From Neohoeflea coraliihabitans (GTDB lineage: Bacteria; Pseudomonadota; Alphaproteobacteria; Rhizobiales; Rhizobiaceae), in contig NZ_JAHWQX010000001.1 of the NCBI RefSeq assembly GCF_019334345.1, forward strand, positions 186,001 to 250,000: a stretch of DNA of 64,000 nucleotides, read 5' to 3'. Every line of letters begins with the position of its first letter. The stretch's first letter is position 1. Below, in pieces: positions 16,377-25,485 of the stretch. A model generated the notes under the pieces. It worked only from the letters and a program-made list of their open reading frames with translations, had not been told where the DNA came from and searched no databases. The translations under genes and the position numbers were made by a program.

Positions 16377-17018
16377 TTAACGCTGGCGTGGATAGGTATG
16401 CGCAATATCAAATATTTGCTGTGCAACCGATGTAGGGGCTCCCCTTGCAATATCATCAATTTGCAGTTCCGCCGGCGCATGTCCAAACTTCTCATGGCTA
16501 GTGTTTCGAACGGGAAGCTTATTAATTGCAACGCCAAGAGCCGAAAGGTCTGGAATTTCAATGTAAATAGGCGGGCTCATCGCGATATCTTGGCATATTC
16601 TGTTCCAATATATATATGATGAAGCGGCAGCGCCGACTGGGCCCATTTCAGCAATATCCACCCCAAAATATTTTTTTATCGTTCCCCGGCGATGCTTAAA
16701 GGAAATGTTATTTCTTTGGCTCGCTTCATTCTCAAGGATGATGGACGGAATAGCTTGGATCGGATTACGCATATAATGTAATATTTTCTCGGCCTTCAAG
16801 GTTTGAACCTTGTCGTCAAGCATGCCTTTGAAGAAGCCGTTCTGATGAAACCCCGCGTGCCACCAAGACACCAAACCGTCCGCTTTTAGCGTTTCATGGC
16901 CAACTTGTACTCCCACCTCTCGTAATCCAGATGCGAGGGCTGCTGACCCGCACCTTGGATGGCCGATAACGAGGAACCTAGTGTGGACGACATTCGTATT
17001 GATGGTAGAGTGGATCAC
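16377..17018 (-). CDS. Sulfotransferase-like protein
   Basis: The protein (213 residues from GTG 17018) contains FLVIGHPRCGSAALASGL, which fits the 5'-phosphosulfate-binding P-loop of PAPS sulfotransferases, and YMRNPIQAIPSIILEN, which fits the 3'-phosphate-binding RdP...S region. It may sulfate a carbohydrate. The GTG at 17018 has GGA seven bases upstream; a longer start at 17057 is possible. Codon use and base composition are distinctly more AT-rich than the flanking genes, indicating transfer. Its 5' end overlaps the divergent glycosyltransferase-like gene by about 38 bp, which is unusual. The length is somewhat short for the family, so partial degradation cannot be excluded. Confidence 0.65.
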   Translation of the reverse strand: MIHSTINTNVVHTRFLVIGHPRCGSAALASGLREVGVQVGHETLKADGLVSWWHAGFHQNGFFKGMLDDKVQTLKAEKILHYMRNPIQAIPSIILENEASQRNNISFKHRRGTIKKYFGVDIAEMGPVGAAASSYIYWNRICQDIAMSPPIYIEIPDLSALGVAINKLPVRNTSHEKFGHAPAELQIDDIARGAPTSVAQQIFDIAHTYPRQR

Positions 17019-17742
17019 AATAATTCCATCGTGCCGGAGTACAGGTTTGATCTTCACTTACTGGACACATCCGCTCAAGGACGCACCCGATTCCGAAAAA
17101 GAGTGGAAGACGCTTACCAGCGCTTTCCGGTCTTTTGGCGATGAGGACGTTCTACCTCTTCTGGACCAACACCGGGCGGGGCTTCAAGACCTCTTTCAGC
17201 GCATATCTCTTCCAGCATGCAAGTCCGATATTGCGAGATTGGCTCTACTCTATCAATTTGGCGGACTTTACGTGGACGCACATGCTGCCCCAACCACCGG
17301 CGGCCCACTTATCCGCACTCTTGGGCGACTGGCAAGGCTGGAGTGTGTGCTATTCGGAAAATCGGTTGAGGATAACACACACAGGATTGATCTTGTTAAC
17401 AGCGCGATCTGCGCACGAAGTCGCAGTCCGATCATAGGCAAGGCCCTTAATCTCATCCTTGACAACCTTTACGCGCACTTTGAAAGGGAACAAGAAACTT
17501 CGGAATATATCCCCTATAATTTAGCTGTAGTTTCAGGTGCATGGCCGATTGGAACAGTCGTTCTTGATAGAAGTCGGAAACCGTTCGTCGTAAAAGATGA
17601 ATTACGTGATAGGGTGGATATATTACACCTTTCTGAACAGTCGGATCACGGATTCCGACTGTATCGTCATTATAAATACAGGGGAAAAGGACAACACTGG
17701 AGAGAACTACAAAATCATAATCGTCTGTTTATTGATAAATGA
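16981..17742 (+). CDS. Glycosyltransferase-like protein (sugar-transferase family with DXD-type motif)
   Basis: The 253-residue protein contains CKSDIARLALLYQFGGLYVD, the hallmark of glycosyltransferases related to OCH1 and capsular sugar transferases, in which a following DxD binds the metal-nucleotide sugar. Here the motif reads DAH instead of DxD. The GTG at 16981 is preceded by GAGG, which supports it over the ATG at 17002. Composition is AT-rich like its divergent sulfotransferase neighbour, so the pair looks like acquired surface-polysaccharide genes. The final 155 bp to the tRNA gene (17743-17897) are very AT-rich and carry no gene I can support. Confidence 0.65.
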   Translation: MWTTFVLMVEWITIIPSCRSTGLIFTYWTHPLKDAPDSEKEWKTLTSAFRSFGDEDVLPLLDQHRAGLQDLFQRISLPACKSDIARLALLYQFGGLYVDAHAAPTTGGPLIRTLGRLARLECVLFGKSVEDNTHRIDLVNSAICARSRSPIIGKALNLILDNLYAHFEREQETSEYIPYNLAVVSGAWPIGTVVLDRSRKPFVVKDELRDRVDILHLSEQSDHGFRLYRHYKYRGKGQHWRELQNHNRLFIDK

Positions 17743-17897
17743 AAATATTTCACTAAAAACACATTACTATATACAGATTTCCATCGATTTTTTTGAGTAA
17801 TCGATTTAAATAGAAGCGATCCAAATTTGATCCAATACCCGCATCACGCGAGGCAAATGCGCCCGCCTGGAATCGGACAAATTATCTGAAGAAAAAA

Positions 17898-17973
<76 letters not shown>

Positions 17974-18101
17974 ATTCCGAAAACAAGCGGAACGAGGCGG
18001 CATATAGGACGAACGCGCCGCACTGTCCAGACCTTTTCTGCATCAACGCCGCATTCCGCGCCGCCAGCCGCAACACCGGCCGCAAACCCGCATGGCAAGC
18101 T

Positions 18102-20228
18102 CTAGAACATCAACCCGAAGCTCGCCCTCGCCCGCACCTCGGCGAAACTGTCACTGCCGCCACGCCCTTCCAGCGAGGCATCCAGCGACCAGTTGCCGCG
18201 ATCGGGCCGGTGTTTCAGTCCGACACCGGCAAATCCGCTCACCCGGCTCTCGCCGAACGAGCCGGCCACCGCAAAGGGCATGCCGGCCAGGGTCACATTG
18301 ACATCGTCATCTCCGAGATTGAAGACGCCGTCGATGCCGGCCCAGGTCTCGACCGACAGCGTGCCGCCGGCAGTGTGCTGCTCGGCGGCGCGATAATTGA
18401 CCTGCGAGCGGATCGTCGCGGCGTGCAGGTCGCGGCTGCTCACACGCATATTCGCGGCCGAGCCGGTTTCCGTGTATCCGTCGAGAAACAGCGAGGCGAA
18501 GTGCCCGCCGACGCTGACCGCGACCTTTTCATTGAGCGCCCGCGAGACGGTCAGCGCGGGCGAAAAGAAATAGCCGTCATAATCGCCGGACGCCGTTTCG
18601 ACGCCGCCGGCAACCGTGTTGTTGGCAACCGTCCGCTCGGAACTGAAGCGGCCCAGCCCGCCGACAAGACTGGCGCTGACGCGGTTGCGGCCCATGTCAC
18701 CGGCGCCATACAGCCCGCCAAACAGCGTATCAGCATCGATCCGCTGCGCATCATAATGGCTTTTCAGCTCGGAATGCGAGGCGCCGAGAAAACCGCCAAA
18801 ACTGTGCGCGCCGGAGGCATATCCGCCGCCGGCGATGAAACCGCCATAGCTCTGGGCGCCGCCTGTCGTAATGCCCGATCCGTCCTGCTGCTGGTACCCG
18901 GCAAACCCGCTGGCCCAGACATGGCCGTTGCCATCGGCATCGCCCTGCGCATATCCGCCGGCGGGGAATGGCCCGCCATCCGAAGCGTCGCGCACCGCCG
19001 CGTGCACCGCCCCGCTCAGCGTCTCGATGAAGGACTGGGACAGCGCAAAGCCCGACGGATCGATCGCATAGACCATCGTGCTGCCCGCATCATGGTAAAA
19101 CGGCACGGGCGAAGTCACGCCTTCCAGTGTCCCGTCATAGGTGAGATGCAGATTGAGCCCGGGGGCAATCATCAGCACATCATCGGGGCTGTCGAATACC
19201 ACCCCGCCATCGAGCACGGACCCCCCGCCCAGGGTCACGCGCGATCCCGCCATATCGCTCGCCATGTGAATGGCGTCATAACCGGTGGCTGCGATGATCG
19301 TGCCGAAATTGCTCAATTCTTCCGTGCGGTCCGAACTGCGGAAAAGGACGCCGTGCTCGACTGTGCTTTCGATCAGCCCGAAATTGAACAGAGCATTTTC
19401 TTCAGGCACGAACTCGCTCACGAATGGATTGTCGGCGATGAGCTGCGATTCAATCGTCGCCGGATCCACGTAACTGTTGGAGAAATCAACCCCAGGTCCG
19501 CCGCTGCTGCGGATGATGCCATTATTGATCAGCGTGTTGCCGTGACCGCCGGTCATGTTGAATTCAACGCCAGCGTCTCCGCTGCTCCAGATCACGCCAT
19601 CATTGATGAGGGAATTTCTGTAGCCATATGTCGAACTGAAATAGGCGCCCCGGCTGAACGCGCTGCCGATCTCACCGCCACTGTGGTTGTGGAAAACATA
19701 GGCGTAGCCATAGGTGCTGCCGAGCGTTACGCCGGGCCGGATGCCTTCGCTGGTGATGGTGCCGAAATTGTCGAGCCGGCCGAACGATCCGTAGGTCTCG
19801 CTGAAATAGACACCCCGATTGGCGCCCGGAGCGGATGAAATCATCCCGTAATTGACCACCGTGTTGTGGTGCCCTTCCAACTCCGAAAAGTAAATGCCAT
19901 CCCTGTCCGCCGCGAAGATCGTGCCGTGATTGATCACGACCGTGTTGTCACCGTCGATATCGATGCCCGAGCGTCCTCCGAAAATCTCGCCAAAATTCAC
20001 AATGCGCTGATTGTCGGCATTGGCCTCGACGGCGTGATCGGTTCCGGCTGTCGTGTCGATTGACGCCCCGCGCTCGACCGTCAGACTGTCCCCGTCATCG
20101 CTGAGCACCAGCGTCGTGCTGCGGTCCGAGGACACCACGTAATCCGTGGCTGCCGCCTGGGCCGCCATCAGGGCCAGCGCGGTGCTGCCGGAGAGAATGC
20201 AGAGAAGCGAACGGTTCGGAAGCATCAT
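18102..20228 (-). CDS. Autotransporter with beta-helix passenger
   Basis: The 708-residue protein starts with a signal peptide (cleavage expected near residue 27, after AQAAA). Residues about 30-350 contain repeated strands of the type N-x-G-x-I (NFGEIFGG, NHGTIFA, NYGMISS, NFGTITS, NDGVIWS, NNGIIRS, NFGLIES, NFGTIIA), spaced roughly 20-40 residues, as in beta-helical passengers. The last 270 residues form an autotransporter barrel ending in an aromatic residue (FGLMF), as outer-membrane insertion requires. It should export itself through a type Va pathway and display or release the passenger. Function could be adhesion; no catalytic motif is visible. It stands alone, downstream of tRNA-Lys. 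Confidence 0.88.
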   Translation of the reverse strand: MMLPNRSLLCILSGSTALALMAAQAAATDYVVSSDRSTTLVLSDDGDSLTVERGASIDTTAGTDHAVEANADNQRIVNFGEIFGGRSGIDIDGDNTVVINHGTIFAADRDGIYFSELEGHHNTVVNYGMISSAPGANRGVYFSETYGSFGRLDNFGTITSEGIRPGVTLGSTYGYAYVFHNHSGGEIGSAFSRGAYFSSTYGYRNSLINDGVIWSSGDAGVEFNMTGGHGNTLINNGIIRSSGGPGVDFSNSYVDPATIESQLIADNPFVSEFVPEENALFNFGLIESTVEHGVLFRSSDRTEELSNFGTIIAATGYDAIHMASDMAGSRVTLGGGSVLDGGVVFDSPDDVLMIAPGLNLHLTYDGTLEGVTSPVPFYHDAGSTMVYAIDPSGFALSQSFIETLSGAVHAAVRDASDGGPFPAGGYAQGDADGNGHVWASGFAGYQQQDGSGITTGGAQSYGGFIAGGGYASGAHSFGGFLGASHSELKSHYDAQRIDADTLFGGLYGAGDMGRNRVSASLVGGLGRFSSERTVANNTVAGGVETASGDYDGYFFSPALTVSRALNEKVAVSVGGHFASLFLDGYTETGSAANMRVSSRDLHAATIRSQVNYRAAEQHTAGGTLSVETWAGIDGVFNLGDDDVNVTLAGMPFAVAGSFGESRVSGFAGVGLKHRPDRGNWSLDASLEGRGGSDSFAEVRARASFGLMF

Positions 20229-20380
20229 GGCGCGCCTTCACGATCAGCGACACAGGTGAGCGAAAATCCAATTCACCCCCTGAATCAGATTGGTTTGGGA
20301 TGATTGCACAGAAGTGAATAAATCCCAAGCGCACCCGCCCTCCGGGCCGGCCCAGCTTTTCCAAGGGCTGCTGGTGCGGG

Positions 20381-21301
20381 TCAGAGCAGCAGTTTTCCCT
20401 CTGCAACCTTCACTGCCTGGCCACCGATGCGCCCGGCCTTGATCTTGCCGCCGGCAAGATCGAGATGCAGGTGAATGTGGCTCGGCCGCCCCATCTCCAC
20501 CCCCTGCTCGATCATTTCCGTGCAATGCCCGTCAAGCAGCCCGTCGAACCGATGAATGGCCCCGGCCAGCGCCGCCACCGCCGCGCCCGTCGCCGGATCC
20601 TCGGCGATCCCCATGCTCGGCGCGAACATTCGCGCGTGAAACGACGCATCGTGATGCTCGCCGCCGCGGCAATAGAGATAGCAATCGGCCGGCACCCCGC
20701 CGACCAGCGGTGCAAATTTCAACCAGTGGTGCATATCCATGCGCGCCTTTGCCGCCGCAGCCATGTCATGCACCGGCACGAGCACGAACGGCACCCCGGC
20801 ACTTGAGACGGAAACGACATGGTTTTCAAAACCGATCTCGTGCACGCCGAGCCCGAGCGCCGCGGCGACATCCGCCGGCTCCACCGACGCTGCGATCGGC
20901 GCCGGCAGCCGCGGCAGGTCGAATTCGGCAAATCCAGGCCGCCCCTTCTCGAGCTGCACCGCGCAGCGCACCGGTCCGACCTCCTCTTCCAGGACTTCGA
21001 CGAGATCGATGCCATCCTCCTGCAGGTCGGTGCGCACCCGGCGTTCGGCCAGTGCGATCGCCGCGCCAACGGTCGGATGACCGGCAAAAGGCAGTTCCCG
21101 GCTCGGGGTGAAAATGCGCAGCCGCGCCGTGTGCACCTCATGCTCGGCCGGTCCGACGAAACAGGTTTCCGAGAGATTGAACTCGCCGGCGATGCGCTGC
21201 ATCAATGCCGCGTCGAAATCACCGGCGCCAAACACCACCGCCAGCGGATTGCCGCCAAAGGGCCGGTCGGTGAAAACGTCGTAGATCGCATATTCGCTCA
21301 T
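20381..21301 (-). CDS. PhzF-family isomerase/epimerase
   Basis: The 306-residue protein matches the PhzF fold. The N-terminal GGNPLAVV element, the glutamate in FNLSETCFV that acts as general acid/base in PhzF, FTPSRELPFAGHPTVGAA, and the C-terminal EDPATGAAVAALAG repeat of the same half-domain are all present. Members isomerise small hydroxy or amino acids; most, including this one, have no known substrate. The ATG at 21301 has AGGA upstream and is where homology begins. It follows the NUDIX gene on the same strand by 67 bp and may share its transcript. The 152 bp between it and the autotransporter start (20229-20380) probably holds the autotransporter promoter. Confidence 0.88.
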   Translation of the reverse strand: MSEYAIYDVFTDRPFGGNPLAVVFGAGDFDAALMQRIAGEFNLSETCFVGPAEHEVHTARLRIFTPSRELPFAGHPTVGAAIALAERRVRTDLQEDGIDLVEVLEEEVGPVRCAVQLEKGRPGFAEFDLPRLPAPIAASVEPADVAAALGLGVHEIGFENHVVSVSSAGVPFVLVPVHDMAAAAKARMDMHHWLKFAPLVGGVPADCYLYCRGGEHHDASFHARMFAPSMGIAEDPATGAAVAALAGAIHRFDGLLDGHCTEMIEQGVEMGRPSHIHLHLDLAGGKIKAGRIGGQAVKVAEGKLLL

Positions 21302-21368
21302 GCGTTGTCCTGTCATGCTCCTGGGATGTCGGCTTTTCGGTTGCGCACGCCGATATCTTTGCATGCAC

Positions 21369-22100
21369 TCACGAGCGGACGAAATGAAATTCGATGTAAC
21401 GCCGGATATAGCTCGGCATCGCGGCGCTGATCTCCTCCGCCGCGCCGATCATCACCACATCATCGATCTCCGCATCATCCTGCTGCGCGATAAATGCGCG
21501 AACCCGCCGCTCCAGCGCCGCGGCGCTTTCCGGCATGTGATACCGCCGCACCAGCGTGCAGATGGCGCCGTCGCGAAACAGCAGAAAGCCCGGCTCGGCC
21601 CGCGCCTGCTTAAGGTCGAGGCCGGTTTCCTCAAACACTTCGCGCTGCATGTTGGCGTTCAGATCGGCGCGCCCGGCCACCACGTCGCTGTCATCGAGCG
21701 AGCCGCTCGGCGCATAGATGCGGCCGGCATTGGCGGTTCGCGCCGCCATGCGCACGAGCAGCAGCGCACCATCGCTGCTCGAGAGCGCCGGGGCGCCGAA
21801 CAGATGACATACCCCTGCCGCCTTGGCGCCTTCAGTCCGGGCGCCTTCAGCGAGAAAATAAAGCAGCCCGGCATAGGGCGTGACATAGCCCTTGGCTGTC
21901 AGCCGGCCGGCGGCCATGTGCGGCGGCTCGAACAGGACGACAAAGCCGTTGTAGAGAAACGGACGGCGGCACACCTCTTCGGCCCAGAACCTCTCGATGG
22001 CCACGCGGTTGTCGGCGTACCATGGATGCACCCCGGCAAGCACGCGCAGATCGACGCCGGTCAGTTGCAAGGGTTCGCTCTGGGCGCGCGCATCCCTCAA
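21369..22100 (-). CDS. NUDIX hydrolase
   Basis: The C-terminal half of this 243-residue protein contains a NUDIX box (GSLDDSD... REVFEETGL, matching the REUxEExGU consensus), so it probably hydrolyses a nucleoside diphosphate derivative. The N-terminal part (GVHPWYADNRVAIERFW, RPFLYNGFVVLFEP) resembles the leader of NUDIX proteins that sit beside endonuclease-family genes. No ATG is available: the likely start is TTG at 22100, which overlaps the stop of the upstream endonuclease/exonuclease/phosphatase-family gene (TTTGA), indicating translational coupling. The true start is therefore uncertain. Confidence 0.75.
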   Translation of the reverse strand: MRDARAQSEPLQLTGVDLRVLAGVHPWYADNRVAIERFWAEEVCRRPFLYNGFVVLFEPPHMAAGRLTAKGYVTPYAGLLYFLAEGARTEGAKAAGVCHLFGAPALSSSDGALLLVRMAARTANAGRIYAPSGSLDDSDVVAGRADLNANMQREVFEETGLDLKQARAEPGFLLFRDGAICTLVRRYHMPESAAALERRVRAFIAQQDDAEIDDVVMIGAAEEISAAMPSYIRRYIEFHFVRS

Positions 22101-23203
22101 ATCACCGGCACCTCGACGACGACCGGACAATGGTCGGAAGCCTTCGGCCGGTCCCAGCCGGTGCGCGGATAGCGCTCGAGCGCCTGCCCGGGCGGAAAGA
22201 TCGTCCGGTATGGCTGCCCCGCGCGAATGATCTCCGGCACCGCCTTGCCGCTCGTCTGCGCCAGGCGGGGCGACAGCAGGACATAATCCAGCTGACACAG
22301 ATGCCGCTCCTCCGGCCCGCGTGTGTGATACAGCGTCCAGCGGTCGAGTACGGCACGCCGCTCCACCGGATTGACCACGAAGCCGTCATCGAGCAGCAGA
22401 TCGAGCGCCGAGACCTCTTCGCGCCGCGGCTCGAAGGTGAAGCCGTTGCGCCGGTCGCCTTCGATCACCACCTTCTCCCGGTAGTCGTTGAGATCACCGC
22501 AGATCGCAAATCTCTTATTGGCGGTCTTGCCGCCAAAGCGCTCGCTTATGATATGCCGGACGGCGCGTGCTTCCGCCTGGCGCACCGGCATCGTCCATTC
22601 CCTTCCCGGCGTCCCGTTACGCCCCGGGCCCATCGACTTGAAATGCACCAGAAAGAAGGTGAACGGCTTGCCGCCGACGCGCACATCCACCTCGAGGCAG
22701 TCGCGCTTGAAGATGCGGTCGCCTGGACGGGCGCGATCGGCAAGGACCGGATCCCACAGATCGAGCATTTCATAGGTCAGATGCGCATGACTCTGCAGGC
22801 GTTCGAAGACGATCGGCTCGCCCTGCGCCGTTTCCTCGCGCATCAGGATCGCGACATCGATGCCGCGCCCGTCATTGCCCTCGACCAGGTATTTTTGCCG
22901 GTAGCCGGCCCCGGCCATCTTGAACAGATAACCGTATTCGAACGCATGCAGCGTATCGAGGCTCTCGACCTCCTGCAGGCAGAGAATATCCGCAAAGCAG
23001 TCGGCAATCGCCAGCGCTGTCAATTGCCGCGTGTCGTCGGTCAGCGAGATGGTGCGCGCCATCTCGACCTGCTGGTACACCGCTTCCTTGCCGATATCAT
23101 ACAGCTGCACCGCGCGGTCGCGTCGCAGATCGTTGCGAAAACCCGAAAAATCGAAACGGCTCAACAGGTTTTCGGCATTGAAACTGGCTATTCTGAGCGC
23201 CAT
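22097..23203 (-). CDS. Endonuclease/exonuclease/phosphatase-family protein
   Basis: The 368-residue protein has the metal-dependent phosphodiesterase signature set of this superfamily: ASFNAENLLSRF at the start, a LQEVES element with the catalytic glutamate, FAICGDLNDYREK and the C-terminal ASDHCPVVVE with the catalytic aspartate-histidine pair. No signal peptide is seen. The superfamily includes DNases, sphingomyelinases and inositol phosphatases, and the substrate is not evident. The start ATG at 23203 has GGAAGG upstream. The gene overlaps the NUDIX gene by four bases, and a nucleotide or phosphodiester substrate shared by both is possible. Confidence 0.85.
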   Translation of the reverse strand: MALRIASFNAENLLSRFDFSGFRNDLRRDRAVQLYDIGKEAVYQQVEMARTISLTDDTRQLTALAIADCFADILCLQEVESLDTLHAFEYGYLFKMAGAGYRQKYLVEGNDGRGIDVAILMREETAQGEPIVFERLQSHAHLTYEMLDLWDPVLADRARPGDRIFKRDCLEVDVRVGGKPFTFFLVHFKSMGPGRNGTPGREWTMPVRQAEARAVRHIISERFGGKTANKRFAICGDLNDYREKVVIEGDRRNGFTFEPRREEVSALDLLLDDGFVVNPVERRAVLDRWTLYHTRGPEERHLCQLDYVLLSPRLAQTSGKAVPEIIRAGQPYRTIFPPGQALERYPRTGWDRPKASDHCPVVVEVPVI

Positions 23204-23313
23204 CAGCGACCTTCCCGGCATGCGTCTGTCGCGGTTCCGCCCGGCAGTGCGGCCCACAGCTTGGGGAAGCATAGGCGCTCGCAATCAACCGCGAAAGGCC
23301 GCCCGCAGCTCGC

Positions 23314-24618
23314 TCACAGGCTTCTCGCACACGGCTCGGAAGTTTTCCAAGCAGCCGGCGTTGCCGCATCCATGGCCCTGCGAATGGACCGACCAAGGCG
23401 CGCGATCCCCTCTGCGATCGGTCCCTCGTCGGCGCAGGAAAACGACAGCCGGATGGCGTTGCCACGCCCTGCATCCGGATAGAACGCCCGGCCCGGAACG
23501 AAGGCGACCTGTTCGCGCTGCAGGCTTTGCGCCAGAAGCTCGGCGCCATCGATGGCTTCGGGCAGAGTGAGCCAGATGAACATGCCGCCTGCCGGCCGCG
23601 TCCAGTGAACACCTTGCGGCATGTGCGCGCTGAGCGCCTTCAGCATGGCATCGCGGCGCGCACCATAGGTGGCCACGATCCGGCTGATCTGCGCATCAAA
23701 CACCGTCCGCGCGACATGATCGACCGCCATCTGGTTGAGCGTCGCCGAGTGCAGGTCGGACGCCTGCTTCATCAGCACCAGCCGTCCGATCACCGCTTTC
23801 GGCGCACACACCCAGCCGACCCGCAGGCCCGGCGCCAGCGTCTTGGAAAAGCTGCCGCAATAGATCGTGCGCGCCTTTTCGATCGACCCGCAGCGCGCGA
23901 TATCCAACGCCAGCAGCGGCGCGATCTCCTCGCCCTCGTAACGCAGCGACTGGTAGGCCGCATCCTCGATGACCGCGCAGTCGAGCGCATCGGCAAGCGC
24001 CAGAATCCGCTGCCGCTCGCTCAGATCGAGCGTCTCGCCAGACGGATTGGCGAAATCGGCGGAGACATAGATGAATTTGGCGCGCCCGCCCTTCGCTTCC
24101 GCTGCATCGCGGAATGCGCTGGCCGAGCGGTTATCACCCGGCACCAGCCGGTCGTAGTTCGCCTCATAGGCATTGAAGGCCTGCAAGGCGCCGAGATAGG
24201 TTGGCCAGCCCGTGAGCGCCGTGTCGCCCGGCGACAGCAGCAATTTGCCCAGATAGTCGAGCGCCTGCTGCGAGCCTGAGGTGATCATGATGTTGTCGAC
24301 GTCGCACACGATGCCGAGCGACGCCATCCGCCCGACAATCCATTCGCGCAACGGGCGATAGCCTTCGCTGAGCGAATATTGCAGAGCCTGGCCGCGATCC
24401 GCGCCGCTGAGTGCCGCCTGCAGGCCGTCGCGAAAAGCTGCATCGGGAAACAGTGCCGGGTCGGGAATGCCGCCGGCAAAGGAAATGACCTCGGGCCGGT
24501 CGAGCAGTTTCAGAAGCTCGCGAATTTCCGAGGCCTTCATGCGCGCTATACGGCCGGCGAACAGGCTGTCCCAGTCAAGACGGGTCTCGCCCGCTGCGAG
24601 GGAAGACAAAGGGCCCAT
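23314..24618 (-). CDS. PLP-dependent aminotransferase, class I/II (2-aminoadipate aminotransferase-like)
   Basis: The 434-residue protein shows the fold-type I aminotransferase pattern: VISFAGGIPDPALFP near the N-terminus, ITSGSQQALDYLGKLL for phosphate binding, and the PLP lysine in YCGSFSKTLAPGLRVGW. The ISFAGGIPDP element is typical of the LysN/KAT II-like subgroup with broad activity on aromatic and long-chain amino acids. The ATG at 24618 is supported by GGAG. The gene diverges from the DUF992 gene across 270 bp, which contains the inverted repeat GTCAATATTGCTGAC (24671-24685), a weak candidate operator; otherwise I see nothing there. Confidence 0.88.
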   Translation of the reverse strand: MGPLSSLAAGETRLDWDSLFAGRIARMKASEIRELLKLLDRPEVISFAGGIPDPALFPDAAFRDGLQAALSGADRGQALQYSLSEGYRPLREWIVGRMASLGIVCDVDNIMITSGSQQALDYLGKLLLSPGDTALTGWPTYLGALQAFNAYEANYDRLVPGDNRSASAFRDAAEAKGGRAKFIYVSADFANPSGETLDLSERQRILALADALDCAVIEDAAYQSLRYEGEEIAPLLALDIARCGSIEKARTIYCGSFSKTLAPGLRVGWVCAPKAVIGRLVLMKQASDLHSATLNQMAVDHVARTVFDAQISRIVATYGARRDAMLKALSAHMPQGVHWTRPAGGMFIWLTLPEAIDGAELLAQSLQREQVAFVPGRAFYPDAGRGNAIRLSFSCADEGPIAEGIARLGRSIRRAMDAATPAAWKTSEPCARSL

Positions 24619-24888
24619 GCGTTCGCTCCTGCCAATGTGCAGCCAACTCAAAGCAGAAAGCAAAATTTATGTCAATATTGCTGACCTATTTTGCGAAACA
24701 TTGCGGAGATTAGAGACCCTGCGCAAGGTTATGTCCCCTCAGACGCCATCTTGGCGGCCTGTGCGCCGGCGCAATGGAACAGCGGCTGCCGCCCTGCGTT
24801 TACTTGACGGTTCCCGCTTCCCACCCTTCGGCGTTCGTCCTCCCCGCGCCGATAAACGGAAGCTGCAGATATTCAGAAAGGGATCACC

Positions 24889-25389
24889 ATGCCCCGCACC
24901 CGTCCCACACTCGCTCTTCTGTCGGCCTCGGCCCTCGCTGCGACGTTGTTCACCGCGCCCGTAAGCGCACAGGTCGATACCGTCGAAGTCGGAGCCCTCA
25001 ATTGTGTCGTCGAAGGTGGCGGCAGCTTCATCTTCGGCTCCAGCCGTGATCTGGCCTGCACCTTCACCTCGGCCGCCGATCCGGACATGGAAGAGGTCTA
25101 TGTCGGCCAGATCGACAAGTTCGGCATCGACCTTGGCGTCACCGGCACCACCCTGATGAGCTGGGCTGTTGTCGCCCCGGCGAACAGTGATTTCGTCACC
25201 GGCGCCCTTGCCGGTCAGTATGTCGGCGCCACCGCTTCCGCCTCCTTTGCCGCCGGCCTCGGCGCCAATGTCCTGGTCAGCAGCGGCGGCGGGTCGATCG
25301 CCCTGCAGCCGGTTTCCGTGCAGGCCCAGGAAGGCGTCAATGTCGCCGCCGGCATTGCGCAGCTGACGCTTGTCGGCACCCAGGGCTGA
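24889..25389 (+). CDS. Secreted DUF992 protein
   Basis: This 166-residue protein has a Sec signal peptide cleaved near PVSAQ and then the DUF992 pattern. This includes GALNCVVEGGGSFIFGSSRDLACTF with two conserved cysteines, DKFGIDLGVTG, LSW-type SWAVVAP, GALAGQYVGATASASFAAGLGANVLV and IALQPVSVQAQEGVNVAAGIAQLTL. DUF992 proteins are periplasmic or envelope proteins common in Hyphomicrobiales with no established function. The gene is monocistronic, with AAAGGGAT upstream of the ATG and a strong hairpin terminator 34 bp after the stop. Confidence 0.88.
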   Translation: MPRTRPTLALLSASALAATLFTAPVSAQVDTVEVGALNCVVEGGGSFIFGSSRDLACTFTSAADPDMEEVYVGQIDKFGIDLGVTGTTLMSWAVVAPANSDFVTGALAGQYVGATASASFAAGLGANVLVSSGGGSIALQPVSVQAQEGVNVAAGIAQLTLVGTQG

Positions 25390-25422
25390 GTTCGCCTCGA
25401 GCGACAGCACTGAACAAACGAG

Positions 25423-25450
25423 ACAGGCCGCACGCGAGTGCGGCCTGTTT
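25423..25450 (+). terminator. Rho-independent terminator of the DUF992 gene
   Basis: An eleven-base perfect stem, ACAGGCCGCAC (25423-25433) with GTGCGGCCTGT (25438-25448), encloses loop GCGA and is followed by a short T-run. It separates the DUF992 gene from the convergent acyltransferase gene (stop at 25486). Confidence 0.85.
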
Positions 25451-25485
25451 GCTTGAGACCGATATCTAGCAGCAGGAAACCCTGT

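Noticed and set aside
15972-16619. 216-codon frame spanning the MFS tail, the G-tract and part of the sulfotransferase-like gene
   Set aside because: It crosses real genes on both strands, changes composition midway and has no motif.
18210-19838. 542-codon open frame antisense to the autotransporter
   Set aside because: The opposite strand has a signal peptide, repeat strands and barrel; the antisense frame has none of these and no recognisable domain.
24671-24685. Inverted repeat GTCAATATTGCTGAC upstream of the aminotransferase gene as an Lrp-type operator
   Set aside because: The arms are only four bases and no regulator gene is adjacent, so support is too weak for a regulatory call.
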